The notes: generated by a model from the sequence alone, not told the origin. Shown: positions 46,016 through 54,442, counted from the first letter of the stretch. The stretch is 64,000 bases of DNA from Pontibacter sp. Tf4 (GCF_014212495.1 NZ_JACKZC010000007.1:62001-126000); one strand, 5' to 3'. Program-made: numbers and translations.

Positions 46016-46678
46016 TTACCAGTCTATCGGTTCTTTGCCATGTGCCACCAGATAGGCATTAGCTTTACTGAAGTGCCGATTCCCGAAAAAGCCACGGTCG
46101 GCGGCAAACGGCGATGGATGCGCCGACTCTAATATTAAGTGTTTGCTGGCATCTATAAAAGCGCCCTTTTTCTGGGCATAGGCTCCCCAAAGCATAAATA
46201 CCACATGTTCCTTCAGGTCGTTCACTTTCTGTACTACGGCATCGGTAAACTGCTCCCAGCCTTTTTTCTGGTGCGAGCCCGCCTGCCCTGCCCGTACGGT
46301 AAGTGTTGCATTTAATAGCAGAACCCCCTGCTCCGCCCAACGCTCCAGGTTGCCTGTCGGGGGCAGGTCTTTGCCCAAGTCGCTTTTAATCTCCTTAAAA
46401 ATGTTTTGCAGCGAAGGCGGCGTGCGCACATGGTCGCTTACCGAAAAAGCCAGTCCGTTTGCCTGGTTCGGGCCATGGTACGGGTCCTGACCAAGTATCA
46501 CTACTTTCACTTCATCGAAGGGGCACATTTTAAAAGCATTAAAGATCTGGTTCCCCGGTGGATAAACTTTTTGGGAATTGTATTCGTCTTTAACAAAAGC
46601 GACAAGGTTTTTGAAATATGGCTTTTCAAATTCATCTTGCAGCACATTTTGCCAGCTTTCTTCTATCTTTACATTCAT
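46016..46678 (-). CDS. ung: Uracil-DNA glycosylase
   Basis: The 220-residue family 1 glycosylase removes uracil from DNA for base-excision repair. The water-activating motif VVILGQDPYHGPNQANGLAF has the catalytic Asp65. The DNA-intercalation loop is SAHPSPFAADRGFFGNRHFS, with the conserved His. The length is typical. The ATG at 46678 matches the family; a longer in-frame version upstream overlaps the apaG leader and is unlikely. It is divergent from apaG. Confidence 0.96.
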   Translation of the reverse strand: MNVKIEESWQNVLQDEFEKPYFKNLVAFVKDEYNSQKVYPPGNQIFNAFKMCPFDEVKVVILGQDPYHGPNQANGLAFSVSDHVRTPPSLQNIFKEIKSDLGKDLPPTGNLERWAEQGVLLLNATLTVRAGQAGSHQKKGWEQFTDAVVQKVNDLKEHVVFMLWGAYAQKKGAFIDASKHLILESAHPSPFAADRGFFGNRHFSKANAYLVAHGKEPIDW

Positions 46679-46778
46679 ATTGATGGAGTGAAGGAGTGTG
46701 AATTTTACCGGAAACTTAGCTAAAAGCAATAACTCTTTTACGCTTCAGCAGTTTCTAATATACAATAATCTCTGTAAC

Positions 46779-47165
46779 ATGGATACAAAAACGACAGAAG
46801 GAGTGAAAGTAACAGTCACCACCAACTACCTTCCAGATTATTCCAGTCCGGTACAGCAGCACTATGTATTTGCCTATAAGATTACCATAGAAAATAACAG
46901 CGAGTTTACCGTTAAATTACTGCGCCGCCACTGGTACATACACGATGCCACCGGCTCGGTGCGCGAAGTGGAAGGAGAAGGCGTAGTAGGCCAGCAACCT
47001 ACACTGGAGCCCGGCGAATCGCATGAGTACGTATCGGGGTGCAACCTGAAAACCGGGGTAGGCAAAATGCACGGCACCTACCTGATGGAACGCCTGGTAG
47101 ATGGCAAGCAATTCCATGCTACTATACCTGAATTCACCCTGATCGTGCCTTATAAGTTAAATTGA
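46779..47165 (+). CDS. apaG: ApaG-domain protein
   Basis: The 128-residue protein is a stand-alone ApaG fold, a fibronectin-like beta sandwich. Family segments are VTTNYLPDYSSPVQQHYVFA, YKITIENNSE, the LLRRHWYIHDATG motif, VVGQQPTLEPGESHEYVSGC and GKMHGTYLM. In enterobacteria ApaG has been linked to cobalt resistance and magnesium efflux, but the biochemical role is not settled. The ATG at 46779 fits the family start. The AT-rich spacer after it contains TTAAATTG-like repeats. Confidence 0.93.
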   Translation: MDTKTTEGVKVTVTTNYLPDYSSPVQQHYVFAYKITIENNSEFTVKLLRRHWYIHDATGSVREVEGEGVVGQQPTLEPGESHEYVSGCNLKTGVGKMHGTYLMERLVDGKQFHATIPEFTLIVPYKLN

Positions 47166-47322
47166 TTGTTAAATTGTTTGATGGTTAAATGATTAAATTG
47201 CTGACGAACTTATTCTTTAAATCCTCTGTGATCGCTTAGTCCAAAAGATTTACTATACAGTATTTAAACTACATTACTGTACAACTAACAATACAACCAT
47301 TTAGCAATTCAACAATTAAATC

Positions 47323-48108
47323 GTGTCCCTCATTCGCCAGGCTATAGATTACCTGCTTTACAGAGCAAGAGCGTTTAAGCTGCATGGCGTGCACTCCCCT
47401 TTCGTGTTCGACCTGTACCATCAGGTCATCCTGCACGACGGCACTTATTATGCTTTTCCGCGGGTAGAGGCTATACGGCAGGAGCTGCTGGCAGACACCA
47501 CAACTATAGCCGTAACAGATTTTGGCGCCGGCTCTAAAAAGCTGAACTATAGCACCCGGAAAGTAGCCGATATTGCCCGTACCTCGCTTAAACCGGCAAA
47601 ATATGGACAGTTACTCTTCAGGCTTGTCAACCATTTTCAGCCGAAGGTTGTGTTTGAGCTGGGCACCTCGCTTGGCATTACCACAGCCTATTTAGCTGAG
47701 GCTGCTAAAAATGCGCGGGTTTATACTTTTGAAGGATGCCCTAACATTGCAAAGATGGCAGCGCAGAACTTTGAAAGCCTGCAATTGCAGAACATTACCC
47801 AGATAACGGGCAACCTGGACGAAACCCTGCAGTCACAACTACAGCACATCCCGCAACTTGACTTCGCCTTTCTGGACGGCAATCACCGCTACGAACCAAC
47901 AATGCGCTACTTTGAGCAATGCCTGGCAAAAGCACATGAGCACAGCGTATTCGTAGTGGATGATATATACTGGTCTGCAGAGATGAAACGCGCCTGGCAG
48001 GAAATCAAAAAGCACCCGCAGGTAGGGCAAACGGTCGATCTGTACTTTGTAGGCCTGGTCTTTTTCCGGACAAAGCAGCCAAAAGAGCATTTTACGCTGA
48101 AGTTTTAG
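47323..48108 (+). CDS. Class I SAM-dependent methyltransferase
   Basis: The 261-residue protein has an N-terminal helical part (DYLLYRARAFKLHGVHSPFV). An O-methyltransferase-like Rossmann domain (Methyltransf_24 type) follows. Motif I is VVFELGTSLGITTAYLAEA, strand-2 TFEGCPNIAKMA, and the acidic metal or catalytic region LDFAFLDGNHRYEPT is followed by VVDDIYW. The substrate is unknown. The start is GTG at 47323, matching the beginning of the conserved N-terminus. CTATAG copies encode Thr-Thr-Ile-Ala and Asn-Tyr-Ser. It is followed by repeat block E. Confidence 0.85.
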   Translation: MSLIRQAIDYLLYRARAFKLHGVHSPFVFDLYHQVILHDGTYYAFPRVEAIRQELLADTTTIAVTDFGAGSKKLNYSTRKVADIARTSLKPAKYGQLLFRLVNHFQPKVVFELGTSLGITTAYLAEAAKNARVYTFEGCPNIAKMAAQNFESLQLQNITQITGNLDETLQSQLQHIPQLDFAFLDGNHRYEPTMRYFEQCLAKAHEHSVFVVDDIYWSAEMKRAWQEIKKHPQVGQTVDLYFVGLVFFRTKQPKEHFTLKF

Positions 48109-48137
48109 ACGAAGGAGATTTCTGACAAAGGACAAAG

Positions 48138-48950
48138 AACTATAGTTTTATAGTTAGCCAACACACCCCTAACCCTCTCAAGAGGGGAATTGCTGCTGTT
48201 GCTATAGTTCTATTACAGTTTTATAGTTACAGTTGGTCCAACCACCCCTACCCCTCCTTATCCAAGGAGGGGAACTCTGATACTGCTATAGTTGAACTTA
48301 TAGTTCTATAGTTGCTGCTTTAACACCCCTGAAGTCCCCTCAAGGGGACAGTCTCCGTCTTGCTATAGTTTGATTCATAGTTCTATAGTTACAGACTAAG
48401 AACAGGACAGGTTTACCTGTTCCCTACGGAAATACAACCACGAGAAAAGATGATCTGCCCTAACCAAGAGCAAATACAGCAACTATAGCTAATACTATGG
48501 CTATCGAACTGTTATCAGTCTTTGGGTTGAGCGCCTTGTAGATTTCTGGTGCTGAAAGCATTGCGAGGCACGAGCAAAGGAAATGTACACCGCGCGATGC
48601 CCGAAGACGGGGCCTCCCGGCCTCAGAGGGAGCCAACGAGACTATAAAACTATAGGCTCTTAAAGCTCCCAGGATTACATGTAGCTATGAAAGAAAAGGC
48701 TTGGTTCCAGCAGTAGGCAATGTCAACTATAGCATCAGACACTAGCAGGAGCTGCGCACGCTGCTAGGTCTTCACAAACTATAGTTTGAGATAGATTTCT
48801 CGCTATACTCGAGATGACAACAGGGAAGGGATGGCCTTTTGACAACTTCAGCAAGCGCTATTAGAAAGCCTGTTCCTCTCGGGCCAGTTGAGTCTGGAGA
48901 CTCGACAACAACTTTAGACACGAGCGGGACACTCGCACCGGCAACGGCCG
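48138..48950 (+). repeat. Composite hairpin-repeat block E
   Basis: The gap between the methyltransferase gene and kdsA contains no gene. Modules in order: CACCCCTAACCCTCTCAAGA, CCACCCCTACCCCTCCTTAT with its AGGAGGGG partner, CACCCCTGAAGTCCCCTCAA, the palindrome ACAGGTttACCTGT (48405-48423), the structured element (48515-48634), GCTCCCAGGATT, CTAGCAG...CTGCTAG, AGATAGATTTCTCGC...GAGATGAC, GTTGAGTCTGGAGACTCGAC and ACACGAGCGGGACACTCGC. CTATAG copies separate them. The bases after 48950 lead to the kdsA terminator. Confidence 0.85.
48515..48634 (+). repeat. Three-way-junction structured element, copy E
   Basis: P1 arms are TTGTAGATTTCT and GGAAATGTACAC (10 of 12 paired). P2 is TGCT-gaa-AGCA, a two-sided change from the TGCC/GGCA of copies B to D. 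P3 is TTGC/GCAA around GAGGCACGA, the same loop as copy B with a different stem. The distal hairpin is CCTC...GAGG. The copy is sense to the upstream methyltransferase gene. Confidence 0.8.
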
Positions 48951-49027
48951 GGAATTAACAACTATAGCGAATGAAACGATGCCATGAACCCTCTCAAAAA
49001 GAAAATCTGAACTCTAACTATAAAACA

Positions 49028-49068
49028 AAAAGGACAAAAAACCGAAGCCTTTTGTCCTTTGTCAGTAA
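49028..49068 (-). terminator. Terminator of kdsA
   Basis: On the minus strand AAAGGACAAAA pairs with TTTTTGTCCTTT around GGCTTCGG, followed by TTGTTTT. It starts about 15 bases after the kdsA stop codon. Confidence 0.85.
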
Positions 49069-49082
49069 GTCTATAGTCCAGC

Positions 49083-49892
49083 TTAGCTTACCGCCTGTCT
49101 GATCCTGATCAGTTTCTGCATCAGTGCTTCCAGTTGGTCTAAAGGCAGCATGTTGGCTCCGTCAGATTTAGCGATGCTTGGTTGTGGATGTGTTTCGATG
49201 AACAGGCCGTCGGCTCCTACCGCAATGGCTGCTTTAGCTATTGTTTCGATTAGTGCTGGCTTCCCACCAGTAACACCGGAGCTTTGGTTCGGCTGCTGCA
49301 GCGAGTGCGTCACGTCCATTACCACCGGTACGCCGGTTGCCTGCATTTCAGGCAGGTTACGGAAATCCACTACCAGGTCAGAATAGCCGAAGCTGTTGCC
49401 GCGGTCGGTCAGTATCACCTTCTCGTTTCCGGATTCGCGCACTTTATCAACAGCAAAACGCATGGCTTCCCCAGACAGGAACTGGCCTTTTTTAATGTTC
49501 ACCACTTTTCCGGTTTTGGCAGCTGCCACTAACAGATCTGTCTGGCGGCACAGGAAGGCCGGAATCTGTAGCACGTCCACGTACTCGGCGGCCATAGCGG
49601 CTTCGTTGGCTTCGTGTATATCGGTAACAGTAGGCACATCAAAGGCCTGGCTTACTTTCTGTAAGATGCGCAGCGCTTTTTCGTCGCCGATGCCGGTAAA
49701 GGAGTCCAGGCGGGAACGGTTAGCTTTGCGGTAAGAACCCTTAAATATCCACGGAATCTGCAGCCGGTCGGTAATGTCTTTCAGACGCTCAGCAATCTGC
49801 ATGGCCATTTCTTCGCCTTCTATCGCGCAGGGGCCGGCCATCAAAAAGAAGTTTCTGCTATCGGTATGTTTTAATTTTGGTATCTCGAACAT
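49083..49892 (-). CDS. kdsA: 3-deoxy-8-phosphooctulonate synthase (KDO-8-P synthase)
   Basis: The 269-residue TIM-barrel enzyme condenses phosphoenolpyruvate and arabinose 5-phosphate to KDO-8-P for the lipopolysaccharide inner core. Signature segments are FFLMAGPCAIEGEEMA, FKGSYRKANRSRLDSF, TVTDIHEANEAA, VNIKKGQFLSGEAM, TDRGNSFGYSDLVVD and VVMDVTHSLQQPNQSSG. The Asn in the early GSYRKANRS region suggests the metal-independent type, as far as can be judged by eye. The leader holds AACTATAAACTATAG. It is convergent with block E and stands alone. Confidence 0.96.
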   Translation of the reverse strand: MFEIPKLKHTDSRNFFLMAGPCAIEGEEMAMQIAERLKDITDRLQIPWIFKGSYRKANRSRLDSFTGIGDEKALRILQKVSQAFDVPTVTDIHEANEAAMAAEYVDVLQIPAFLCRQTDLLVAAAKTGKVVNIKKGQFLSGEAMRFAVDKVRESGNEKVILTDRGNSFGYSDLVVDFRNLPEMQATGVPVVMDVTHSLQQPNQSSGVTGGKPALIETIAKAAIAVGADGLFIETHPQPSIAKSDGANMLPLDQLEALMQKLIRIRQAVS

Positions 49893-49948
49893 GGTATCTA
49901 TAGTTTATAGTTGCCTTCGGCACAACAAAGGTAGGCGAACTATAGTTA

Positions 49949-49978
49949 ATTATGAATTAGGAATTAGGAATTATGAAT
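49949..49978. repeat. AATTAGGA-type octamer run
   Basis: About three to four diverged octamers of the AATTAGGA/AATTATGA kind lie between kdsA and the TPMT-like gene. They are related to the long octamer array at 38.69 kb. Confidence 0.6.
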
Positions 49979-50016
49979 GGGCATGTAGATTATAGGGCTG
50001 ATTTATAGTTTGTAAC

Positions 50017-50604
50017 CTACTTCTTCTGCAGGTTAATGAACAGCTCCCGTCCCTGTCTTGGCGGAATAGAATTATAGGCCCGCTCAAAATGGCGGAAATG
50101 GAAATAAGGCGCAAAATAAGCCCGGTACTCTTCTGCCGACCCACCAAACGGCGGGCCGTCGTGCTCAAAAGTAGTATCGAAAAGCAGGCCGACCAACCGG
50201 CCGCCCGGCACTAACAGTTCGGCACACTTGCGGGCGTAGGCGGCGCGCAGGTCCGGGTTCAGGGCACAGAAAAAGGTCTGTTCCACTATCAGATCGTACT
50301 GCCCCTGCAGGTCGAAGAAGTTTTGCAGCAACAGGTGGTCCTTCGGGAAATCCTTCACCCTTTCCGAGAAATTCTCCAGCGGGGCGGGCGCCACATCGGC
50401 TACATACACTTGCGTAAAGCCCTGGTTAAAGAGGTATTCGGCTTCGTAAGCGTTGCCACAACCCGGTATCAGTATGCGCAGGTCTTTGTTTTGCAGCTGG
50501 TCAAAATAAGCTTTTAACGGTGTCGTTATGCCTTGTGTATCCCAGCCGGTCTGGTTGCTGAGGTAGCGCTCCTGCCAGTACGCTGCGTTAAAATCTTGTT
50601 TCAT
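50017..50604 (-). CDS. TPMT-family SAM-dependent methyltransferase
   Basis: The 195-residue protein resembles thiopurine S-methyltransferase-like enzymes. The opening AAYWQERYLSNQTGWDTQGI is the family signature. Motif I is ILIPGCGNAYEAEYLFNQG, followed by VYVADVAPAPLENF, LIVEQTFFCALNPDLR and GRLVGLLFDTTF. Natural substrates of bacterial members are unclear; detoxification of thiol or metalloid compounds has been shown for some. The ATG is at 50604, divergent from the coiled-coil gene. Confidence 0.87.
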   Translation of the reverse strand: MKQDFNAAYWQERYLSNQTGWDTQGITTPLKAYFDQLQNKDLRILIPGCGNAYEAEYLFNQGFTQVYVADVAPAPLENFSERVKDFPKDHLLLQNFFDLQGQYDLIVEQTFFCALNPDLRAAYARKCAELLVPGGRLVGLLFDTTFEHDGPPFGGSAEEYRAYFAPYFHFRHFERAYNSIPPRQGRELFINLQKK

Positions 50605-50632
50605 GAGATTGAGAAATATAATGCAAAAGTCT

Positions 50633-50640
50633 TATATTTG
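50633..50640 (+). promoter_or_regulatory. Candidate -7 box of the coiled-coil gene
   Basis: TATATTTG fits TAnnTTTG, 60 bases before the ATG at 50700, in the spacer between two divergent genes. Confidence 0.4.
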
Positions 50641-50699
50641 ATTCTTATACGTGCACACCCTTCGTGCAAAATCTGCTTTAAAATAACTATAACATACGT

Positions 50700-51641
50700 A
50701 TGTCAACGAACACACCTGAGAACAGAGGCAACAAAAAGCTTTTAATTGTAGGTTTCATCGTTATCCTGACCAGTATAAACGGTATTCTGCTTTACATGAA
50801 CTATCAGAAAAAAGAGAAGAACGAGGAGCAGGAAGAGATCATCAGGGTTAAGGATGTAGAACTGGAAAACCAGATAAAAGTTTACGAAGCCCTGAAAGCT
50901 GATTTCGAGCGCCAGAGCCAGGAACTACAGGCCATGGGCCTCGAGAACGACTCGCTGGAGTCTCAGATTGCCGCCATAAACGCCGACCTGAATAAGCTGC
51001 GTGGTTTCCGGACGAGCAGCTACAGCCTGGCCGACCAGCGCAAATTCCGTGACAGAGCACAGGCTTTTGAGAAGCAACTGATCGAGAAAGACCGTGAAAT
51101 TGCCAAACTGAAAGAAGACAACGAAGTGCTGTTTACCGAGAACACGACGCTTAAAACTACGCAGAACAAACTATCGGACAGCCTGACCACCATGAAGTCC
51201 AGCAACCAGGACCTGACCGAGAAAGTGAAACTGGCCTCCCGCCTCGAAGCCAAGAACATCAGCGTAAACATTATTAACCAGCGCGGCAAAGAGAAAGACG
51301 ACAACGACAATGAGTACCGCGCCAAAACAGTTGATAAGATAAAGGTCGGCTTTAACCTGGGCCAGAACGATGTGGCGCCGAAAGAGCCTAAAACTATTTA
51401 CATGCGCCTGATAGAGCCGGATGGCGCTGCGCTGTACAACCTGGCTATGGGTTCTGGTACGTTCCAGATAGATGGTGAAGACATGTACTATACCGCCAAG
51501 CGTGACATCGTATTCGACAACACCCAGCAGCAGGTAAGCTTTACTTATGATAAGAACGCGGCTTACAAAAAAGGCCAGCATACGATAGAACTATACGCCG
51601 ATGGCTTCCTGATCGGGAGAACGAGCTTTGTTCTGAAATAA
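50700..51641 (+). CDS. Membrane-anchored coiled-coil protein, unknown function
   Basis: The 313-residue protein has a short basic N-terminus, one membrane helix (LLIVGFIVILTSINGILLYM, residues 14-33), and a long heptad-like coiled coil from about 37 to 190 rich in Glu, Lys and Leu. The C-terminal domain of about 110 residues is predicted to be beta-rich (VDKIKVGFNLGQNDVAPKEP, TIYMRLIEPDGAALYN, HTIELYADGFLIGRTSFVL). The layout suggests a periplasmic spacer carrying a small sandwich domain. The family is not named with confidence. It is transcribed alone and ends with a terminator. Confidence 0.78.
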   Translation: MSTNTPENRGNKKLLIVGFIVILTSINGILLYMNYQKKEKNEEQEEIIRVKDVELENQIKVYEALKADFERQSQELQAMGLENDSLESQIAAINADLNKLRGFRTSSYSLADQRKFRDRAQAFEKQLIEKDREIAKLKEDNEVLFTENTTLKTTQNKLSDSLTTMKSSNQDLTEKVKLASRLEAKNISVNIINQRGKEKDDNDNEYRAKTVDKIKVGFNLGQNDVAPKEPKTIYMRLIEPDGAALYNLAMGSGTFQIDGEDMYYTAKRDIVFDNTQQQVSFTYDKNAAYKKGQHTIELYADGFLIGRTSFVLK

Positions 51642-51662
51642 CAAATAACCTATAGTTACCGA

Positions 51663-51694
51663 AGGAGCCTCTGCTTATGCAGGGGCTTTTTTAT
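51663..51694 (+). terminator. Terminator of the coiled-coil gene
   Basis: AGCCTCTGC and GCAGGGGCT form a stem with one mismatch around TTAT, followed by six T residues, about 22 bases after the stop codon. Confidence 0.82.
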
Positions 51695-51741
51695 GCCTTC
51701 CTTTCTGTATGGCTTTGCAACTATAGTTTATAGTCTGGCCA

Positions 51742-51773
51742 TAAAAAAGCCCTTCCTCTACGGAAAGGGCCTT
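51742..51773 (-). terminator. Terminator of cphA
   Basis: On the minus strand GCCCTTTCC and GGAAGGGC form a stem around GTAGA, followed by six T residues. It lies about 45 bases after the cphA stop codon. Confidence 0.88.
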
Positions 51774-51814
51774 AGTCCATCGTTCACAAGTAAAAGTCTG
51801 AGGTAATGCTATCA

Positions 51815-54442
51815 TTACTCGACCAGCATTTTGCGGTCCTGTATCACTTTAAAATGCTCCACCATCTTCACCGATTCGGTTATGTCTTCGGTAAATACGG
51901 CTATAAAAGAGTCGGGCTTCGCATGTTCCAGGGCATAGGCAATGGCCCGCATTTCTTCCGGTATCAGGCTCACTTTCCTGGAGGAGTCGGCATCTTCGAT
52001 GCCCTGCAGGATAGGCCCCGTAATTTCGTCCGGCTTTTTGCCGCGCAGGTCGCTGTCCAGCCGCACAATGATCTCGTCAAATATGTGTGCAGCGGCAAAG
52101 CCTAAGTCGTAAAAATCCTCGGTGCGGCGGTCGCCTACCCCGGCAATGATGCCTACCTTCCAGCTGCTTTCCTGGCTGTTTATAAAGTCACCTACTGCTT
52201 TCAGGCCACCCACGTTATGGGCATAATCTACCAGCACCTCAAAATGCGGAAACCTGAACAGGTTCATACGGCCCGGTGTTTTGGCCGGCGAAGGAATGAA
52301 GGTGCGCAGCGCCGTTTTAATATCCTCGATCTCGAAATGCGAAATATAGCCAGCCAGTGTAGCGGCCAGTATGTTCTCGATGTTGAACCTGGCACGGCCC
52401 CCAAAGGTAAGCGGCACATCGCCAACGCGGTCAACACGCAGTTTATAGCTGTTTTTAAAGATGGAGATGTAGCCGTTCTCGAACACGGCAGCCAGGCCAC
52501 CTTTGGCAATATGCTTCAGAATGCGCGGGTTGCTCTCATCCATACTGAATAAGGCTACCTTGCACTGCAGGCCATCTGCCATGGCATACACCAGATCGTC
52601 GTCCGCATTTAATACCGCATAGCCGTCAGGCCTTACACTTTTCGGGATAACGGCTTTTACCTGGGCCAGTTCTTCCAGCGTATGAATATCGCGCAGCCCT
52701 AAGTGGTCGGCACTTACGTTGGTAACAATTCCTATATCGCATTGCTGGAAACCTAAGCCGGAACGCAACAAGCCTCCGCGGGCGCATTCCAGCACAGCAA
52801 AGTTTACAGTCGGGTCTTTCAGCACAAACTCGGCACTATAGCTGCCTGTAGTATCGCCTTTCACCAATAGTTTATCCTGTATATAAATGCCATCGGTGGT
52901 GGTATAACCCACCTGGTACCCTTTGTGCTTCACCATGTGCGCTATCAGGCGGGTGGTAGTGGTTTTACCGTTAGTGCCCGTAACAGCAATGATCGGGATG
53001 CGGGCCGGCTGCCCGTGCGGGAACAGCATATCAACTACCGGCTCGGCCACGTTGCGCGGCAAACCAAAAGTTGGCGAAATGTGCATCCTGAAACCAGGCG
53101 CCGCATTTACTTCCAGCACTGCACCGCGGGCCTCGTTCAGCGGAATGGCAATATCGGTGGTCATCACATCTATACCGCAAACATCCAGCCCTACAATGCC
53201 TGCAATACGCTCTGCCATCAGGATATTGTAAGGATCTACCAGGTCGGTTACGTCGGTAGCGGTGCCGCCGGTGCTGATGTTGGCTGTGCTTTTCAGGTAT
53301 ATCTCCTGCCCTGCCGGCACCACTGACTGCGTTGTGAGGCCCATTTGTTTCAGCAGCGCTTTGGTATGGCTGTCAATCTTTATTTTGGTAAGCACTTTTT
53401 CGTGCCCGATGCCACGGCGCGGATCCTTGTTCTCTTTATCGATGAGCTGCTTTATAGTTGATACGCCATCGCCTACCACCATGGCCGGTGTGCGTTTGGC
53501 GGCGGCCACAAACTTGCCGTTTATAACCAGCAGCCTGAAGTCGTAGCCGGTAATGTACTGCTCTACAATAACGCCCGACGAGTATTTTTGAGCCTCTGTA
53601 AAGCCTTTTCTGGCATCGTTGAGGTTTGTGATGTTGATGGATGCGCCTTTGCCGTGGTGTCCGTCCAGGGGCTTTGTAACGATCGGGAAGCCCAGCCAGG
53701 TAATAGCCCGCCGTAGTTCCTCCTGCGAATAAACAGTCGTGCCCTGCGGCACTGGTATTCCGGCATCTTTCAGCAGGTCTTTTGTAGCATTTTTATCACC
53801 GGCAATCTCTACTGCAAAACACGCTGTGCGGCACGTCAGGGTGGCCTGTATGCGCTTCTGGTGCTTGCCATACCCCAGCTGTATCAGCGAATGCCTGTCG
53901 AGACGGATGTAGGGAATGCCCCGGCTAACCGCCTCCGAAACTATAGCATAGGTGCTTGGCCCGAAGTATTCGTCTTCGCGTATCTGGTGCAGACGGTCCA
54001 GGTCATCCCACAGGCGATACTTTTCTCCTTTCACCAGGGCTTCGGTAATGCGCACGGCGGCATAGGCGGCATACTCACCGGCACGCTCTTCCTGGTACGA
54101 AAAAATAACGTATAGTTCATCCTCTTCGCGGGTAGGGTAACAACGGCCAAAACCGCTGTCCATGCCAGCCATTGTCTGCAGTTCCAGGGCGATGTGCTGT
54201 ACTACATGCCCAAAGCTGGTGCCCTCTTCTACGGACCTGAAAAAGCCCCCTTCCACGCCCTCGGATGCCCGGTGGCTGATCATGCCCGGAAACATGCGCT
54301 GAAGGCGGTTATAAAAGTTCGGAATATCGCTGGTAAGTTTCTGGCTCAGATCTTCCAGGGCCAGTTTCAATACAATAATTTTCGGATGCTTTACAGACCA
54401 GTAATTTGGTCCGCGCATTACGCGCAGGTCTACTATTTTCAT
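51815..54442 (-). CDS. cphA: Cyanophycin synthetase
   Basis: The 875-residue enzyme polymerises aspartate and arginine into cyanophycin, a nitrogen and carbon store, with ATP. Three parts are visible: an N-terminal domain (1-200), an ATP-grasp domain (about 215-480, with TKPLDGHHGKGASINI and VEQYITGYDFRLLVI), and a Mur-ligase-like domain with P-loop VTGTNGKTTTTRLIAHMVKH near 489 and NVSADHLG. The length is normal for CphA1 (about 870-900). No cyanophycinase or isoaspartyl dipeptidase gene is next to it. The ATG at 54442 fits the family start MKIVDLRVMRGPNYWS. It is transcribed alone. Confidence 0.93.
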   Translation of the reverse strand: MKIVDLRVMRGPNYWSVKHPKIIVLKLALEDLSQKLTSDIPNFYNRLQRMFPGMISHRASEGVEGGFFRSVEEGTSFGHVVQHIALELQTMAGMDSGFGRCYPTREEDELYVIFSYQEERAGEYAAYAAVRITEALVKGEKYRLWDDLDRLHQIREDEYFGPSTYAIVSEAVSRGIPYIRLDRHSLIQLGYGKHQKRIQATLTCRTACFAVEIAGDKNATKDLLKDAGIPVPQGTTVYSQEELRRAITWLGFPIVTKPLDGHHGKGASINITNLNDARKGFTEAQKYSSGVIVEQYITGYDFRLLVINGKFVAAAKRTPAMVVGDGVSTIKQLIDKENKDPRRGIGHEKVLTKIKIDSHTKALLKQMGLTTQSVVPAGQEIYLKSTANISTGGTATDVTDLVDPYNILMAERIAGIVGLDVCGIDVMTTDIAIPLNEARGAVLEVNAAPGFRMHISPTFGLPRNVAEPVVDMLFPHGQPARIPIIAVTGTNGKTTTTRLIAHMVKHKGYQVGYTTTDGIYIQDKLLVKGDTTGSYSAEFVLKDPTVNFAVLECARGGLLRSGLGFQQCDIGIVTNVSADHLGLRDIHTLEELAQVKAVIPKSVRPDGYAVLNADDDLVYAMADGLQCKVALFSMDESNPRILKHIAKGGLAAVFENGYISIFKNSYKLRVDRVGDVPLTFGGRARFNIENILAATLAGYISHFEIEDIKTALRTFIPSPAKTPGRMNLFRFPHFEVLVDYAHNVGGLKAVGDFINSQESSWKVGIIAGVGDRRTEDFYDLGFAAAHIFDEIIVRLDSDLRGKKPDEITGPILQGIEDADSSRKVSLIPEEMRAIAYALEHAKPDSFIAVFTEDITESVKMVEHFKVIQDRKMLVE

